From Tubiluchus corallicola (lineage: Eukaryota > Priapulida > Priapulimorpha > Priapulimorphida > Tubiluchidae): a DNA stretch of 64,000 nt. The notes under the pieces are model-generated. The model did no database searches and was not told the origin of the DNA. It saw nothing but the letters and a program-made list of their open reading frames with translations. The DNA lies in assembly GCA_030141605.1 (NCBI GenBank), contig JAQGDQ010000149.1:1-64000 (forward strand), in the 5' to 3' direction. Position 1 is the first letter of the stretch. Each line of letters starts with the position of its first letter. The position numbers were made by a program, and so were the translations under genes. Positions 39,001-54,000 of this stretch are shown piece by piece.

Positions 39001-42000
39001 CTTTTTTACTGCGTCGAGAATTGTGAAAACGTTTAACATATAGAGCAATAAACTGCCGCTGTTGCAGCTTAGAACCTGTTACAGCAGGTCGCCCAGCATC
39101 AATGAAATCTTCGGAAGTATCAATGGACTCTATGTCTGTTAAAACAAATAGAAATAGTTGCCTATTCATATACATGACAACTAGTTCAAAGAATTAATGT
39201 TTAAAAAAGTTACCTAAGAAAAGGGTTTAAAAAGTTAAGTTAAAAAATTATGCTTATTTTAGCATTTTATCGCCTTATTTATATTACACTTAGCTAAGTT
39301 AAGAAGAAATTATACAAATAAGTTTGCAAACTGATGATGAAATAGATAGTGTTATAGTAATAGTAGTACTATAATAGTAAGTACATAATCAATTCTTTCA
39401 CACTTTATAAGAGAATATTCGTTGCTAGTTTTAGTTTTGACAGCTCGAGTAATAAAACTTTGGCAAATAGCTCCTAATTAGTTCTTTAATGCTTTGTTAG
39501 AGAATAATTCTTTGCCAGTTTATTGTTCAGCTGGAGCAACATAATTGTGCTAAGCGTTACATTAGTATTGAATTGCAAAGAAAAGCTACGGTACTAAATA
39601 AGATAATTCACAAATGCAATAGAATGTAACAGGGTGATACAAAAATACACTAAAGACTACTGTCACTAAAGACATACACTAAACAAACACTAAGCAGTAT
39701 TATTGCAACAACTACATGCATAAAACTTCTAGTAAAATATGGTTGCAAAATATTTGCTTGAATTTATTAAATGTTCTGCAAAGAGTGACTTGAGGCCAGC
39801 AAGCTGTGCAATGCAACTTAAGATGCAAAAAATCACAGTCTGGCAATACACTACTACGAATTTAATACTATTGTTAAGATTGTACTGTACAACTTATTGT
39901 ACAGATGAAGAAAAAACCAAACAGGCAGACAACACTTACCTTTTTTATGCTTCTGTTTAGCTGTTGAGAATAAAATGGAAGCTTACTCATGCTGTTGTAT
40001 TAAAAAGTGAAAGCAAATTTAAAACAAATTTTATGATGTCTCTTATACTCAATTAGTTCAAAAACGTATCAGAAATGTTTTAAAACACCTACTCTTAGTC
40101 CTTCACAATTCTTACACATCTGAAATTTGGATTTCCAGTTGGAACAAACAAGGATTAAGAAATTTGGTGGCACACCGCCATATGTGCAACTTCAAGTGAT
40201 AAGTTATCATAATATATGAGTTTACAATAGCATGACTAAACTAATAAAAGGTAAAAAGACTAGCAAATACATAAGTATGATACCAAGTAAAACTTAAAAA
40301 AAGTTTCATACCGAAATCATCCACTGCTGTTGGTAAAGCCTCATAGGGTTGACCCTCTATAAGGCTATTAATACGCTTTCGACTATATATTGAATCGGCA
40401 CGCATGATAGTCGGATATTTACCACCTACAAGAAATGAAACCGTAATATAAACCTTAGCTACATATGATAGCTTATTCTTGCACAACTTCAAACTATATA
40501 GTCAAGAAAACTGAAAGTGTGACAAAAAATTAACATCGTCTTCATTTTAGAGTGCCTCATCTTACAGTATTAAATACGTGTTTGAAAGTACCTGCTACAT
40601 TTAAAAGTGATTATCATGAAATTTGTTATGTAACGTATCCAAGGTATTTCCACAAAAAAATCAGTCATTACAGTCTGAATGATAAGAGAAACAAAAAGCA
40701 AAGACAATTTTAAAATTCTCAGTTTGCATCATGATACCTTGCTATGAACTAACAGAACACATACAGTAGTTTATAACCGAATGTATTTGTTTCTCGGGTT
40801 AATAAAATTTCAAAATATGTGATGAACACATCATAAATAACACCATTCCTACAAACACAGAATGAAATATGTACATACTGTCAGTAATGTTTTTCAGAGC
40901 ATCTTCTACATCTTGGTCAGTTGCTACATCCCCAGTTACTCTCAAAAATACCTAATAACAATACTGAAATGTGAGTTACAAAATCTAGCTATTCGCTGAG
41001 AAATAATAAGCAGCAAATGTTTCTACATCATTACACAAATCACGGAATGGACAAAACTGAAAAACCAAAAACAAATCAGCAAATTGTCTAGGGACATTCC
41101 AAACAGTAAATTAATTCGCTACAAATATTTTTGCATTGAAGAAGTTTTCATCAAATAGTCGTTTACAATAACATCCAAAATATACTTGAACAAGTTTCGG
41201 AAATACCTCTTCCAAAGTAGTGTCAGATACACCGTAGCTAGAAAGGCCCAACGCTGAAAGATTTGCATCTAAATCAGAGAAAAGTCTTTCTAAAGAACCG
41301 GCTTGTGCTTCGCTGCTGGGAAATGTGTAGCTGATTTCAGTTCCAATATCTTCGACTAACCGTGCTGATGGCACTCTGCTCTTGATGAAGAACGTAAGAG
41401 CTTTTTGTGAAAATGGAGCAGGAGTGTTGGCAACTATATTAGAGGCAACAGTAGTAGTGGTAGCTGTGGGGGCAGTAGTAGCTGGAGTAGAAGTAACTGT
41501 AGAGGCAGCAATGGTGGTAGCTGGAGCATCTGGGGAAGAAGAAGTATCCATCAAGGCTGGAGCACTAAGGGTAACTTTCTTACGAACTGGCGTGGCATGT
41601 GTCTGCACTTCCGGTGCACTAAAGACTGCACGTTTGACAGGCACATCTGTGGCAGCAGTAGCATTTTGCTGAGGTGACTCAGTAGAAGCAAGTGGTTTTA
41701 TAGCAGCAGCAGTAGTTATCTCAGCACCAAGGCTGAGTACAGACAGTTCTGTAGGCGGGGTGTTGCTGATACTAGATTTTGAACTGTTTTCTATGTCTGC
41801 CACACCCTCATCTTCTTCACTACTTTTTAGTAACTAAAAAAACAATTTCTTTATAAATAATGCATTTATTGCTTATTAGTATAAAATACAACAATTAAAA
41901 ACAAGGGAAAAGAAAGAAATGACACAATGTTTCAAACTAGCACTGTAGTTCTTCAAATGAACAAAAACAAAAACAAAAAAGGAACAATCATAAGGAATTA

Positions 42001-45000
42001 GTAGAACTAATTTTTTTTGGAATTTTTTGTTTATACATTGTTTTAGTAGTGCACAAAAATGACATTACATTAAGAAAGGATAAGCACATAGAAAAAACAC
42101 AGAAGTACAGCAGAAAAAAACACAAAAATAAAAAACACTGTCAGTGAACAGAGTGGGAGGCACATGCACGCACGCACGCATGCACGCACGCACGCACACA
42201 CACACACACACACTAGAAAGACCGTGCTAGCAAAGCAGAATATGACTTTGCTAGTGCAGTCTTTATATTATAAAACAGACCTCTTAAGTTTAGTTAAATT
42301 TAAATAGTATCCATAGTCGACTTTTTTAAATAGCTTGCTAACATCATGGGGTTTTGATCTTTTGGCTTTTGTCTGTACTGTATTCACTCTTTTTTCCAAT
42401 TAATATTCTCATACAGTTTTACTTTTTTCTTTCTTTCCCACTCTATGGGTTACTTATACTGTATTGACCACTTTCTTCTGTTTAATCACTCCATACAGTT
42501 TTACTCTTTTAGTATTCACTTGCATCTCTGTGGGTTGCATTCTGTTTATTCTTCTACTTACGGTTTGACAAGTATATAAGCCATGGTCCCTATTAGACAT
42601 TTCAAAAGCTTGAGTTTCGTCCCACTTTGTTCAGTGATTGTGGCCAGTGATTTTATATTTCTCAGTTTCTTCCTGGTGCTTCTACGGGCTATGCTTCTGT
42701 GTTTTTTCTATGTGCTGTGTGTCCTTTTTATGTGTTAATAATATAAAAAAATTTCCCAAAAGATTAGTCAAACACAGTTTTAGTAATTCCTCGTGATATT
42801 TTCTCTTTTTTGCACTTTTTTGTTCACCGGAAGCGCATTGTGCCTTTTCTTTCCCTTCCTTGTTTTTTTAATTGTAGGATGTTTTATTAATTGTCACTAT
42901 TCTTGTCATTAAGAAGTAATTGTGTTAGCATAACTAAATGTATTATTTATTGCGTAATCAGACGAAACATTTATCATTAATAAGGGCGTTTCATCTATTC
43001 AGATCTTAAAGCTAATCTTCTCAAACAACCCAAAACTGGACTGCATGCAAAAATAACTGTATTTATGTGCATATGCCTAAAATTCTGCAACAAAAATTGC
43101 AAAATACTGCATGTGATGTGATGAGAGTAAGCAATAGATCAGATAAAGGATCCTCTTATAAAAATGCAGACTGAGTTGATCCTATTTAATTATAAATAAA
43201 GAAATTATCCATACTGCTAAGCTGTGTATTAACAATGCATTTTGACGACAATTCATTAAAAAGCTCACCTCTGTTGTATTGTTCTGCACAATGCTGCCTA
43301 TGACTTTTGTCTCAGCTTTGACTACAGTAAGGTAGTAACCGTTGCCATACATGTTTTTAAGAAAAAGGCTTGAACCGCAGCAACACAGTTTGCCTTGAGA
43401 TATGATGCCAATACGGTCTCCGAGCAGATCTGCTTCATCCATATGATGTGTTGTTAAAATTACCGTTCTTCCTATGAGACCAAACAAAATTAAGTTTAGC
43501 AGCCCAAATGGCATAAATTAATCAATTTAACTATTGGAAATGCAGGTAATTAATGAGGTGATGATCACTGAGATAATGATATATGTTGCCAAATCCAGTT
43601 TTAAAAGTGGAGAATAAGGAATAGCTCATATTGTTGTTGCTACTTTTCTTACAAATTAAAAATACGAGGGAAGTCTGGGTATATTAACATCTCACTCCAC
43701 AGTTACAATATGTCAAAAAATCTGTAGCAAGTAAATGTCAAAACCTTGTTTATATTTTGCAAGTAGATCCCAAATGCCTCTTCTAGCATAAGGGTCAACT
43801 CCAGCTGTTGGCTCATCTAAAATAACTGTCCTTGATCCACCAACAAAAGCTACAGCTATCGATAATTTCCTTTGCATTCCACCTTGAAGCATGACACAAA
43901 CAACAAAAATTAAAAGAGACATCTATTTGGCACAAGTATGCTGTAAGCAGTGCACATAGAAATAACACAATATAAAATTCGAATGACCAGTTTTGCGTTA
44001 ATTAAATCATAACAGTTAATTAAGGTAATTATAAAATGATTAGACAACAAGCATCACATTTAAAAGAATACAACTAGAAAATAAGTTCTAAAGTTCTGGT
44101 TACCAGATAAATTTTTTGATATTTCATTTCGTTTGTGTGGTAGTCCTACATCTAGCATCATACTTTCTAGCTCATCTCTTATTTCTTTTTCGTTAGCTCC
44201 TTTGAGGCGAGCATAAAACCACAGATGTTCTTCTACTGTTAATCTACAAGAAGACAGAACTTTACAAGAAACAAGCAGAAATATTTGTCATTTTCACATT
44301 GCATTTTCAAAAGTATTTGCAAAAATGTCAAACGATAAATGATACGTTAAATGATGCAAACTTATGTCTAACAGCAGACAAAATAAATAAATTAGTAAAT
44401 AATCTTAAATTTATCTTAAAAAATTGAGATGTTTACTCCAGTACCCTGCGACACAGGATTAGTATTCGACTTTCATACAAATAACAAAAGCAAAGCAACA
44501 TCACCAAAGCCAAACCAAATTTTAGAAAACAAAGAACAAAGCACTTTCTTTCCGTGCCAGTGCTAAGCAGCATAATATAATCAAATGTTTTGTAGTGGCA
44601 AATAAATCTTGACAAATAATTCGTAAGTCAAGCACAAACGACTGTACCTGAAAAAGATATCATGTAAAAATGACATTATTCTGACTTTTGAAAATATAAA
44701 TAGTCTTTGTTACTAAGTTGTAACTTCAAATGCTATGTTCAGAATCAGTCAACTTACTGGTCAAACAGAACATTGTGTTGCGGACACATTCCTAAGTTTC
44801 TTCTTATTTCATCCATATCAGAAAGGATGTCCTTGTCATAAATAGAAGCTGTACCTGATGTGGGCGGAAATAGGCCAGTTAAGATGGACCTGAAATCATA
44901 AATTGCATTATAGGCTAATAATAAACAACCAGTATAAACAAGATCGATCAAAAGTTTGTCCACATGTAATATTAAGATTTTTACTCACATTGTTGTTGTT

Positions 45001-48000
45001 TTGCCAGCACCATTATGGCCAAGGAAAGAAGTGATTTGGTTTTCATAAAAATTGATGCTTAATCCATCGACAGCAACTTTATCGCCGTAGACTTTCTTGA
45101 GGTTTCTGACAGACACACCTAATCTGAGATGAACTGGTTCCCTTTCAAATACTTGAGCATCTCCTTGCAAAAAATGTTATTATAGCAAGTTAAAAATTGA
45201 CATTTAATAGTTTTCGTAGGAAGAGAAGTAACAAAATTTCACAAGTAACGACTACACTAATCCCTGCTTAAATTATGAAATATGAAAATCAGTATAAAAA
45301 CAGAAGCAAAGAAGAACAAACAGAACTTCATTTTTAAATAATAAGCATATTTTTGTTTGCAGGCCTTATCAAATAAAGAAAATGGCAAGTTGATGTAAGC
45401 ACAATAGCTTAACTAATTACTAGAAATAATATTGGATAAATTTTTTAACCAAAAAATGAATTTTCTACGTTACTGTAAGATTTTTGTTGTGCTAGCAACT
45501 GATTATTGCCTAGTTCTAGGAAAGAATTTGACTTAACATTTTCTTTATTTGTTCACTTGCACTATAATTACTGTTAGTAACTATTTTTGCAAATATACAT
45601 TCTGTTATCATCTCATTTGTTTTTGCAACTACCACGCCGGCTCCCCCAGAGCATGCTGAAGGGTCTTCGAGCATCTGAAGTCATGCTGGTTGCAAACTTA
45701 ACTGCTGATCTGTAATAATTAACTCAAGTGCTGATCTGCCACAGCATGGGCATACAGGTCTACTGTTAAAAGGATTTGTCGAATAAAAATTTAAAATTTG
45801 CATAATCAAAAATAGTTGCGTAATATTTATTCAAGTGACTTTTTCAGGTTAAATTGCCCCCTTTCTGTTAAATTATAAACTTCGGCTAATACAGACTTTT
45901 TCAGTTTGTTTGCTGTGTAGCATGCTACGCCACTTTTTTATAAGTGATTTTGAAATGAGGAGAAAGATAATTCTCTAAAATTAGATACTTCTACAATCAA
46001 AAATTATCTTAAGTCATACTGACTTCAAGATCTTCTTAATAATTTAGCATGTACCTATTGAAAAGAATGTATAAATGACTTGATATAAATGACAACAAAA
46101 TTTCAAAATTTGTAAGGCAAAATGTTAGGCACAGTGAATTTATTTAGGATATTAAAGTAAATATAAATCAGTTAACAAAATTCACAAACATAAATTCTCA
46201 AAGGGTAATAATCAAAATTTTTGTTTGTGATTTTAGATTGCAAATTTAATACAACTAATAATGCCTCAAATTTCATTTAAACAATTCTGCTGAAACAAAA
46301 GGTAAACAGTGCAGCACATACGAGTTTTGCTATCAAAACGTGAAAACTGGACAGTGCGGCAATGTCAAGAGAAGGGCCCCAAAGAATCCCAGAATCAGAG
46401 GCCCTCTTGGTCTGAAGTTCGGCCCAGCTTTTGTTGTGGAAAGATTATTAATAAAGTACCTGTGATAAGTACCAGCCATTAAACATTTGGAAATAAACAA
46501 GCTCTCTTTACTACAATTATTTTACAATCATTTTGACCAGGCAAAAACGTTGAGGAATAGAAAATATGTCTAGGAAGCCCTATTGCTATAATTAATGGAA
46601 CAGATTAGAATCAACTATTAGAGCGGTATGTACCTTGTTCCATTTCTACTCCAGGTGTGATATTGACAGACTCAGTTTTGTTCTCAATGTATACTTTGTT
46701 GTTACCACTGTGAGGTGAACCACACCAGAAGGATTTGGTTATGAAAAAATAAAATGGTTTCGGCATTCCATATTGTCCTAAAAATCCACAATGTGTCAGT
46801 GATACAGTCATATTGAGGCACAATCAACAAAAACCGTACTTTCGAATGGATTTTCTTCAAATAGGCCTTCTAAATTTTAAAATATGGTGAAATAAAATAA
46901 GGTTAAATTTGTAAAATCTTTGTCTGAATTTAACAAGACCAGTGATTTATTTCAATGTGCACAATTTTTTATGTAATCAACTACAAATTATATGTATATA
47001 TATATATATATATATATTTCAGAAAATAATACCTGGAAACACAGTTTCTATGTACAAAGCTATAAGTAGATAGAGACAAGCATCAATGGCTAACATGATT
47101 AGGCACATGCCAAAGCTGTAATTGTCATCTGGAACTGGTGAACTGAACATGTTATGCCACTGAATGCCAACTTGAGTTTCCTCATATCTAGCTATGTAGT
47201 AGCAACCAAATCCAAAAGCTACATTAGAGAAGAGGCCCTAAAACATACAAATTTCAGTAATGGCAAGAAATCTAACAGCAGATGAAAACTTTTGCCTGCT
47301 CAAAAATTAATTACTTGTTTATCATCCCAGTTCTTCCTGTACCATACCGATTTTTTTGTACCTGATGCTTTTTAAAAAAATGTACAAGTTTCTGTTTCTC
47401 ACATTTGACTGTGAAATTTCTTTGCAGCTGTACATTTCTATAGCAAAATCGACAGTTCGCGACATGAAAGCTCTTTGCACCATCTTGCCACTGTTTTAAA
47501 CGTGAGAAGAATTAGAAAATATGAAACATCAAAGATGCTTCGACCCCAAAAATTTTTTTAAGGAGATGATAAGCAAGAATTTAGTGTTAAATGGCCTTGG
47601 TGTAAATAACAAGCAAACTGAGCAAAATGGCTTAAACTGTAAATCGGAATTATATCTGAAATGACAGAACTGTTTAATTCTGTGCATCTGAAAGGTGATA
47701 AACATAAGCTTGCTTTTGAAAATTATGAACAGTATTCCCGACAATGTCATATTTAGCAAATAATAATAAAAGAGAACTTACAGCTACACTCTTCTGCGGG
47801 GCACTCATTCGTTCCTCCCAAGAAAACAGAAATATGTACGGCAAATATATACAGTAATATATTATTCCACCTGTATAAAAAAATACAGTACGTGCTCAAC
47901 TAATTAAGCATTGGGTCAGAGAGGGCAATTAATATTAAGACTGTTGTTCAACAAAATTGAATATTATAACAGCTATCAGGTAAACACTCAGTGGTTATCT

Positions 48001-51000
48001 CTTGATAACTTAACTATTACACTTTATAAATTATTACAATTTTGCTCAATAAATTGTAAGTGTACAAAATGTGCAAATAGATGCAAGTAGAGACCAATAT
48101 TTACCTGCCGCTGCAGCTAGGTTAGCCTTACTGAAGAACACAGTAATCAGGAAGGATAGGTTAATGGTAGTGATAATAAACACTGTCATAAACAGCAGCA
48201 TAACCCATACATCAGTAAATGGCAATACATTACCATACTAAAAATAAAAATCAGTGTACTACAGAAAACATGTTGGCGAAGGAATTTCTTATATAAAATC
48301 CCAAAACAATGCAATTTTTATATAAATTACCTAAAACAATGTGTTTTTATAGGAATTACTCAAAACAAAGTATTTAAGAACAGACTAACTGTTAAGTAGC
48401 TCTAATTAAACCTTCTGCTACTTATATTTATTTACCCATCAAAACATGTCACTAAAAATTATAAGGTAAGTCTAATGACTAATGTTTATTTTAAAAACTT
48501 TTGCGATGACATTGCTAGTTCAACTATCAGTTTCAGCAAACTAAAATAGCTAGAAAAATCACAGAAGATGCATGCCGCTCTAAGATACACAAAAAGCCAA
48601 TCAATTTACGAATTTACATACATAACTACTTTCAGTTACTTAAAAAACATTTCAGTGACCACTTGTCAATAAATGTCTATCAACACAATTTCAGATTTCA
48701 CTTATAGAAAATTGGAATAGTAATCAGTTACAGAAAGTATCAAAAATAGAGAAAACAATAAACCGAAACAAAAATAATATAAAATAAAATAAATACCTTC
48801 ATAATAAGAACTAGAACAACTACAGTTGTAAACATGACCACAAAGCACTCAATGAACCAAGCTAGCCACAGTATTCCGTTGGACAGACCCATCACTTTCA
48901 TTACTTCTTTTAGTCTTTTTTCTTTTTCATACACAATATTCTTTACTATCATTGCCACAGAGTATATCCAAGCCAGAACCATAAACAACGGTATACTGTT
49001 TGCTATTGCATACAAAAATCTGAAAATAAAACACACTGAAAGACATATCCTGCAGCAAATTTTATAATTTCAATTAGGAAGTAGCTAGCAGGAAAGAATA
49101 CAACAAATGTAAGTGCACAACTTGTTCATTTCAAAATGTATAATTAATCATATTTAATTGCTCGACAGGACAATTCTAAGAATAGAAAAGATGCTGCTAT
49201 ATTTTTGTTCTTTCTTTCTTCAGTTTGAGTTTCAATGTCTGATTGCCTAAAATTTCATTGAAAGCAAAGAAATATCGGCTCACTTAGAGTAAGAACCGGG
49301 AGCACTCAAGTCTCAAATTGGGTTTATTGTCAATAAGAAATCACATTTTAACAATAGCTGTAATGGCTGTATAATATATAGCATAAAGCTGATCTCAATC
49401 TTATTTATTAGATTTATCAAGTTACTGATTATATTCAAGTAATATACCTCACTTGAATTGTATGAACTTTGCACTGTATCATAGTAAAAGTCTTCCTATG
49501 TAATCCTAGTTGAAGGTGTTACGTAAAGTGGTACATTTAGTGACCACATAATTAGGCAAACTTTTTACGGAATATGTGTGGAAGTAGGGAATAGTAAGAC
49601 CACATTCCTGGAAACACGATGTGCATTGCGTATCAAATTTGTTTGAATAAGCCAATACATAAGTAAAATTAATCAACTTGCCCAACATTTGTAGAAAAAT
49701 GTTTTTCACTCTGGCATGCCATAATGTCGTTATGATGCAACTGAATGCTTCCTTATTAAGGTACGTAAGGTCTAATCAGCTAATTTCAATTTAGCTATTA
49801 CTAAATGCTAAATTACTATTACTAATGTATGGTGCTAGTTTGTTGCATAACAAGTGTAAAACACAATTTTGGTGGCATACTTTTGCCCATGGAAATGCTG
49901 GAATTTTCAATAATTCTAGAAAATTTAATTACTTCAATAATAACAAAAAAGTGCAAACCTAATTATGCGTTTATCAATGCCAGCATTTGTCAAGACAGGA
50001 AAATGGTTTTGGGATACAAGTATGTCTTTATAGTTTAGTTGCATTGTTATATTAAGAAAAACATTTAAAGAAGCTACATCAGCACTGTGTGCAGAATGCA
50101 GAATGACACTAAAGCAATAATAACAATTGCAAACAAGAATAAGAAACCTCAGCATACTTATCGTCAACATAACAAGGTGATGGAAACTGCTGCACATATA
50201 CACCCTCTGTTGTATTGCTTCCTGTTTGCATTCTCACAATTGCATGCTCAATCATGTCTTGCACAAACGAAAACCCATAAAATATGTACTTCAAATCTGA
50301 CTGTGGATTCCGTCTTGGCCGCATGCTGTAATATCTATTAGAAATAAGTATGAATGAATTACATGTACCCATAATGTGTAAGTGGTTAAAAAATCAAAAT
50401 GGCACATCACCGTCACCATCTTACAATTGTAAAATCGTACAGAAAATTCCGCTCCATTAGCTGTTCCAACATATAGGCTAATATTGCTCAAGACTTAAAT
50501 TTTTTTTAATAACCTAATTCGAAATATGAAGATCAGTGTTTGCATAGAGACTAGTACCGGCTCGTTCTCAGTAAGAATCAAGACAACTGTGGGAATGATA
50601 ATACTGATAAACAATTTTAATATTATACATTTTCAAAACATATAGAGGTTATAAAAACTAACTACAGGCTGTTTAAAACTTGATACATTTAATAGTAATG
50701 TGGGTACTATGACAGTGCAGTAGTGGGCTCCATAAATCTATAATCTTCTGTTTGCTTGCTAGCAGGCTGATTGTACATGCACGGACCTATGCTGATTGCA
50801 GACTGCAGAGTTATGTGTAGCACACATGTTGAGCTAATTTTCTAAAACTGAAAGCCTACAATGTTTTTGCATGCTGTAGCCTATATATTGCTGAACTGTC
50901 CATCCCACTTCATCAGCCGACATAAAATGTGTTGTAATAATATCTTCACAATGCCCTTCCAGATGACAGAGTTTGGGCTTTTCTTTCAAACATAACTTCA

Positions 51001-54000
51001 TCATTGCTACCATCTTGAAATTGAAATGTCATACCAAGAATCCAAATGTGCTTTAATACTATCTTGTAAAATCCTCATCCACTGTGAACTGATGGACCAA
51101 ATCACAACTCAGTTCTGTACAACCAACATATGTTAGAAGGCAATGTGTTAGAAGCCAGTGTATCAGTGTCTTTGACATTAGGTTTTTTTATGGGACAGCT
51201 GCTCACAATAAGATATGTTTTAAAAAACTAATTTTGGAAAAATGATTCCCTTAATGCAAGAAGTACTGTACAATGCTATTATAAAAATAGCTGCTGTGCA
51301 CCAGTAGTTAGCATGGCAGTAACTGAGCTGTAGGGTAAAACATTCAAACAATAAACACATTGTGTGTTATAAAAACATTTTATTGGACTACGCTACCACC
51401 ATGCTGCTGCTTTGGTATCATCCTGTTTCGAACAAGCTAACATCCATTAATAGCTTTACCTGTCTTGTACAGCACCAGTGCTATCAACACGGTCCTTGTC
51501 CATTCTAATCTTGAATACAACATGCTTTGGCAGGACATCGCTTATTTTATTGTCAAACACCAATCCAGCCCAGAACAGATCACTTTTAATCAACTTCAGC
51601 CCCTCAAGAACTAAATCTTGTTCATCAGATGCAGGAACAAATTTGTTAAATTCAAAACACTATAAAAACAAATAGTATTTATAATTCAATAGAAAAGTCT
51701 AGTAAATAAATGGGCATTTTCATAAAATTGGTTTTAAACAGTTTCCCCTGCGATATATTTCATATTATCACGGCAATTTTCTCTCAATGAGGAATATATA
51801 TACATCTCCTGGCTAATATGGATACAAAAACAGTGTTTAATCATAGAGGATTAAGTTTAATAATGACCTAGGATTTGATACTGCTACAGTACACCTGTAT
51901 CAGTTCAATTATTAATTCACTATAATTGTTAATTCATTATACCTGCAACAATTCACTTGTATAATTAGCAATGCTGTAACTTGTTTCCATTAGGTCTCGC
52001 CAGTCTGTAACATTTTCTTCAGGAGGTCCAACGTTTAAGAATGCAGCCAAGTTGTCAAATAGTTCATGAAGATCCATACCAGTCCGACCTTCCAAAACTT
52101 CTACGATGACAGGACTGTTGACAACTGCCTGCATAATAAATGACAAATGATTCTGTCCAAGATTTTTGAGGCAATTTTTTATGTAATTCGAAACCCTGCT
52201 TTGTTACTCACATGTAGTCTTACATTATTACTTACATTGGTGAGTTGTGCTTTTTTTCTGAACTTTGATCCTATTTTCTACGCATGTACGAATTTTGCTT
52301 CAAAACACTCCTTATCATTAATAAAAACTACAACCACAAGTAAATGGCCAAAAGCCATGCTTTAAAATATACCCATAAACAGGATCTCGGTAATTTATTT
52401 TAGCAACATAAATACTATGAAATGTTCCTGAAGTCAACGATACAGGTTCACTTCACACACTCTTTTGTACATCGAAAGAAATGACTATTTATTGTCAACA
52501 TTACATAAGATTACTAGGCTACATTACCCGCACAAAATTCAAAGTATCACTGTCATTAAACCAGTTCCACAAAGCAGGATAGACAACATCTAGGTATTCC
52601 TGACTGAGTCTCTGTATGGTGTTTAAAAGCTCAAAAGTACTATTAGCCTGAAATAAATAAAAAACTCTTCAACAATCAAGTTTTGGTTGTCCATACTACG
52701 AAACTATACATACAATATATATATACATGAAAATCAAAAACAAAAAAGAAAATGAAATTTCATTTTCTTGTTTTTGATTTTCATGTTGTATTTCAAACTG
52801 TGCATTCACTTAATGAGACTTTCTACACATGAAAACAGATTAGCTCGTATTTTAACATAAACTTACAAAGAAAAAGACGACAATAAAGTACTTTTGAAAA
52901 CTAGCAAAAATACTTGCCTCCTGGAGCAGTTGGCGTATGGCAGGCGTGTCTGGTGTATAAAGTATGTAACCAAGCAACATTGGCTTGAATTGTCTCCAAG
53001 TTATTCGAGCAAATGAACCAGCTGTTTCAATTGATGCAAAAAAATCATTGCAAAACTCGGCTGAAAGATTAAACAATAAAAAGTGCTAATCAGACGTTTT
53101 GAAAATGTAACACATTCTAACTTACAAGACACTACTTTGTCTGGCAATAATTATCTTGCATTAATATCTGACTCTAGTGGATGTGGATGGCATTCACTAT
53201 ATAAGCCTAATGTAAAACGTAATATTCTCTAAAACACAAACATTATGTTAAGTAGCAGAAGGCTGAACTTTAACAAGCTGCCATAGACAAACATAGTTAA
53301 ATATAGCTTGCATACAAGAAAGCAGACAAACATGGTAATTTTTTAAATGTGAATGTGTGCCAAGAAGATAAACAACTTTCTGTTTTGTTTTGCTAGCCAT
53401 AATGAAACTATGAATGCAGCATCCGCAATTAGTAAGGTACTACTGTACTTTTACTAAGGTAAAAACGTTTTTAATAGATATTAAGTAACTTACAAATTAA
53501 TGGATTGTACTCATAGACATAGTCTTCCACTTCCTGATACCCAGAATACTGATTGTAAGTTTCGGAACTTGCATCGCCCTTCATATAATATTTTAATTAT
53601 GTACTAGACATTTTACAGTAAACTGAGTACAAGAACAAAATGAAACAATTTACAAATGTTAAGTAGTCTGAAACAACTAAGTGTAACTTCTGCTAATTTT
53701 ACAACTGTAAATTATCTACTGTTTGCACTCTAGAAACTTCTCCTCCTCTCCAGCACCCTTCAGAGTTCACCCTCACAACTGTAAGGCAAAAATATAATGG
53801 CAAATAGTAGTGTTAAGCAAGGTTAATTATTCTTAAAAACATAAAGTGGTAATGCAGTAAACGAATACATATGTAACTAACTGTGTTAACTATTACTATA
53901 CGCAACATCAATTTTTATTTGTTTTATGACAAAAACAATACAATTGACTGTTTCCTGCTTAATTGGTGTAAACACACAAAAAAGACGCTACTTTTCAATC

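Noticed and set aside
41382-41672. Plus-strand 96-codon open frame rich in Val and Ala
   Set aside because: It is the antisense shadow of the triplet-repeat part of exon 25, which is supported by splice phase and family similarity.
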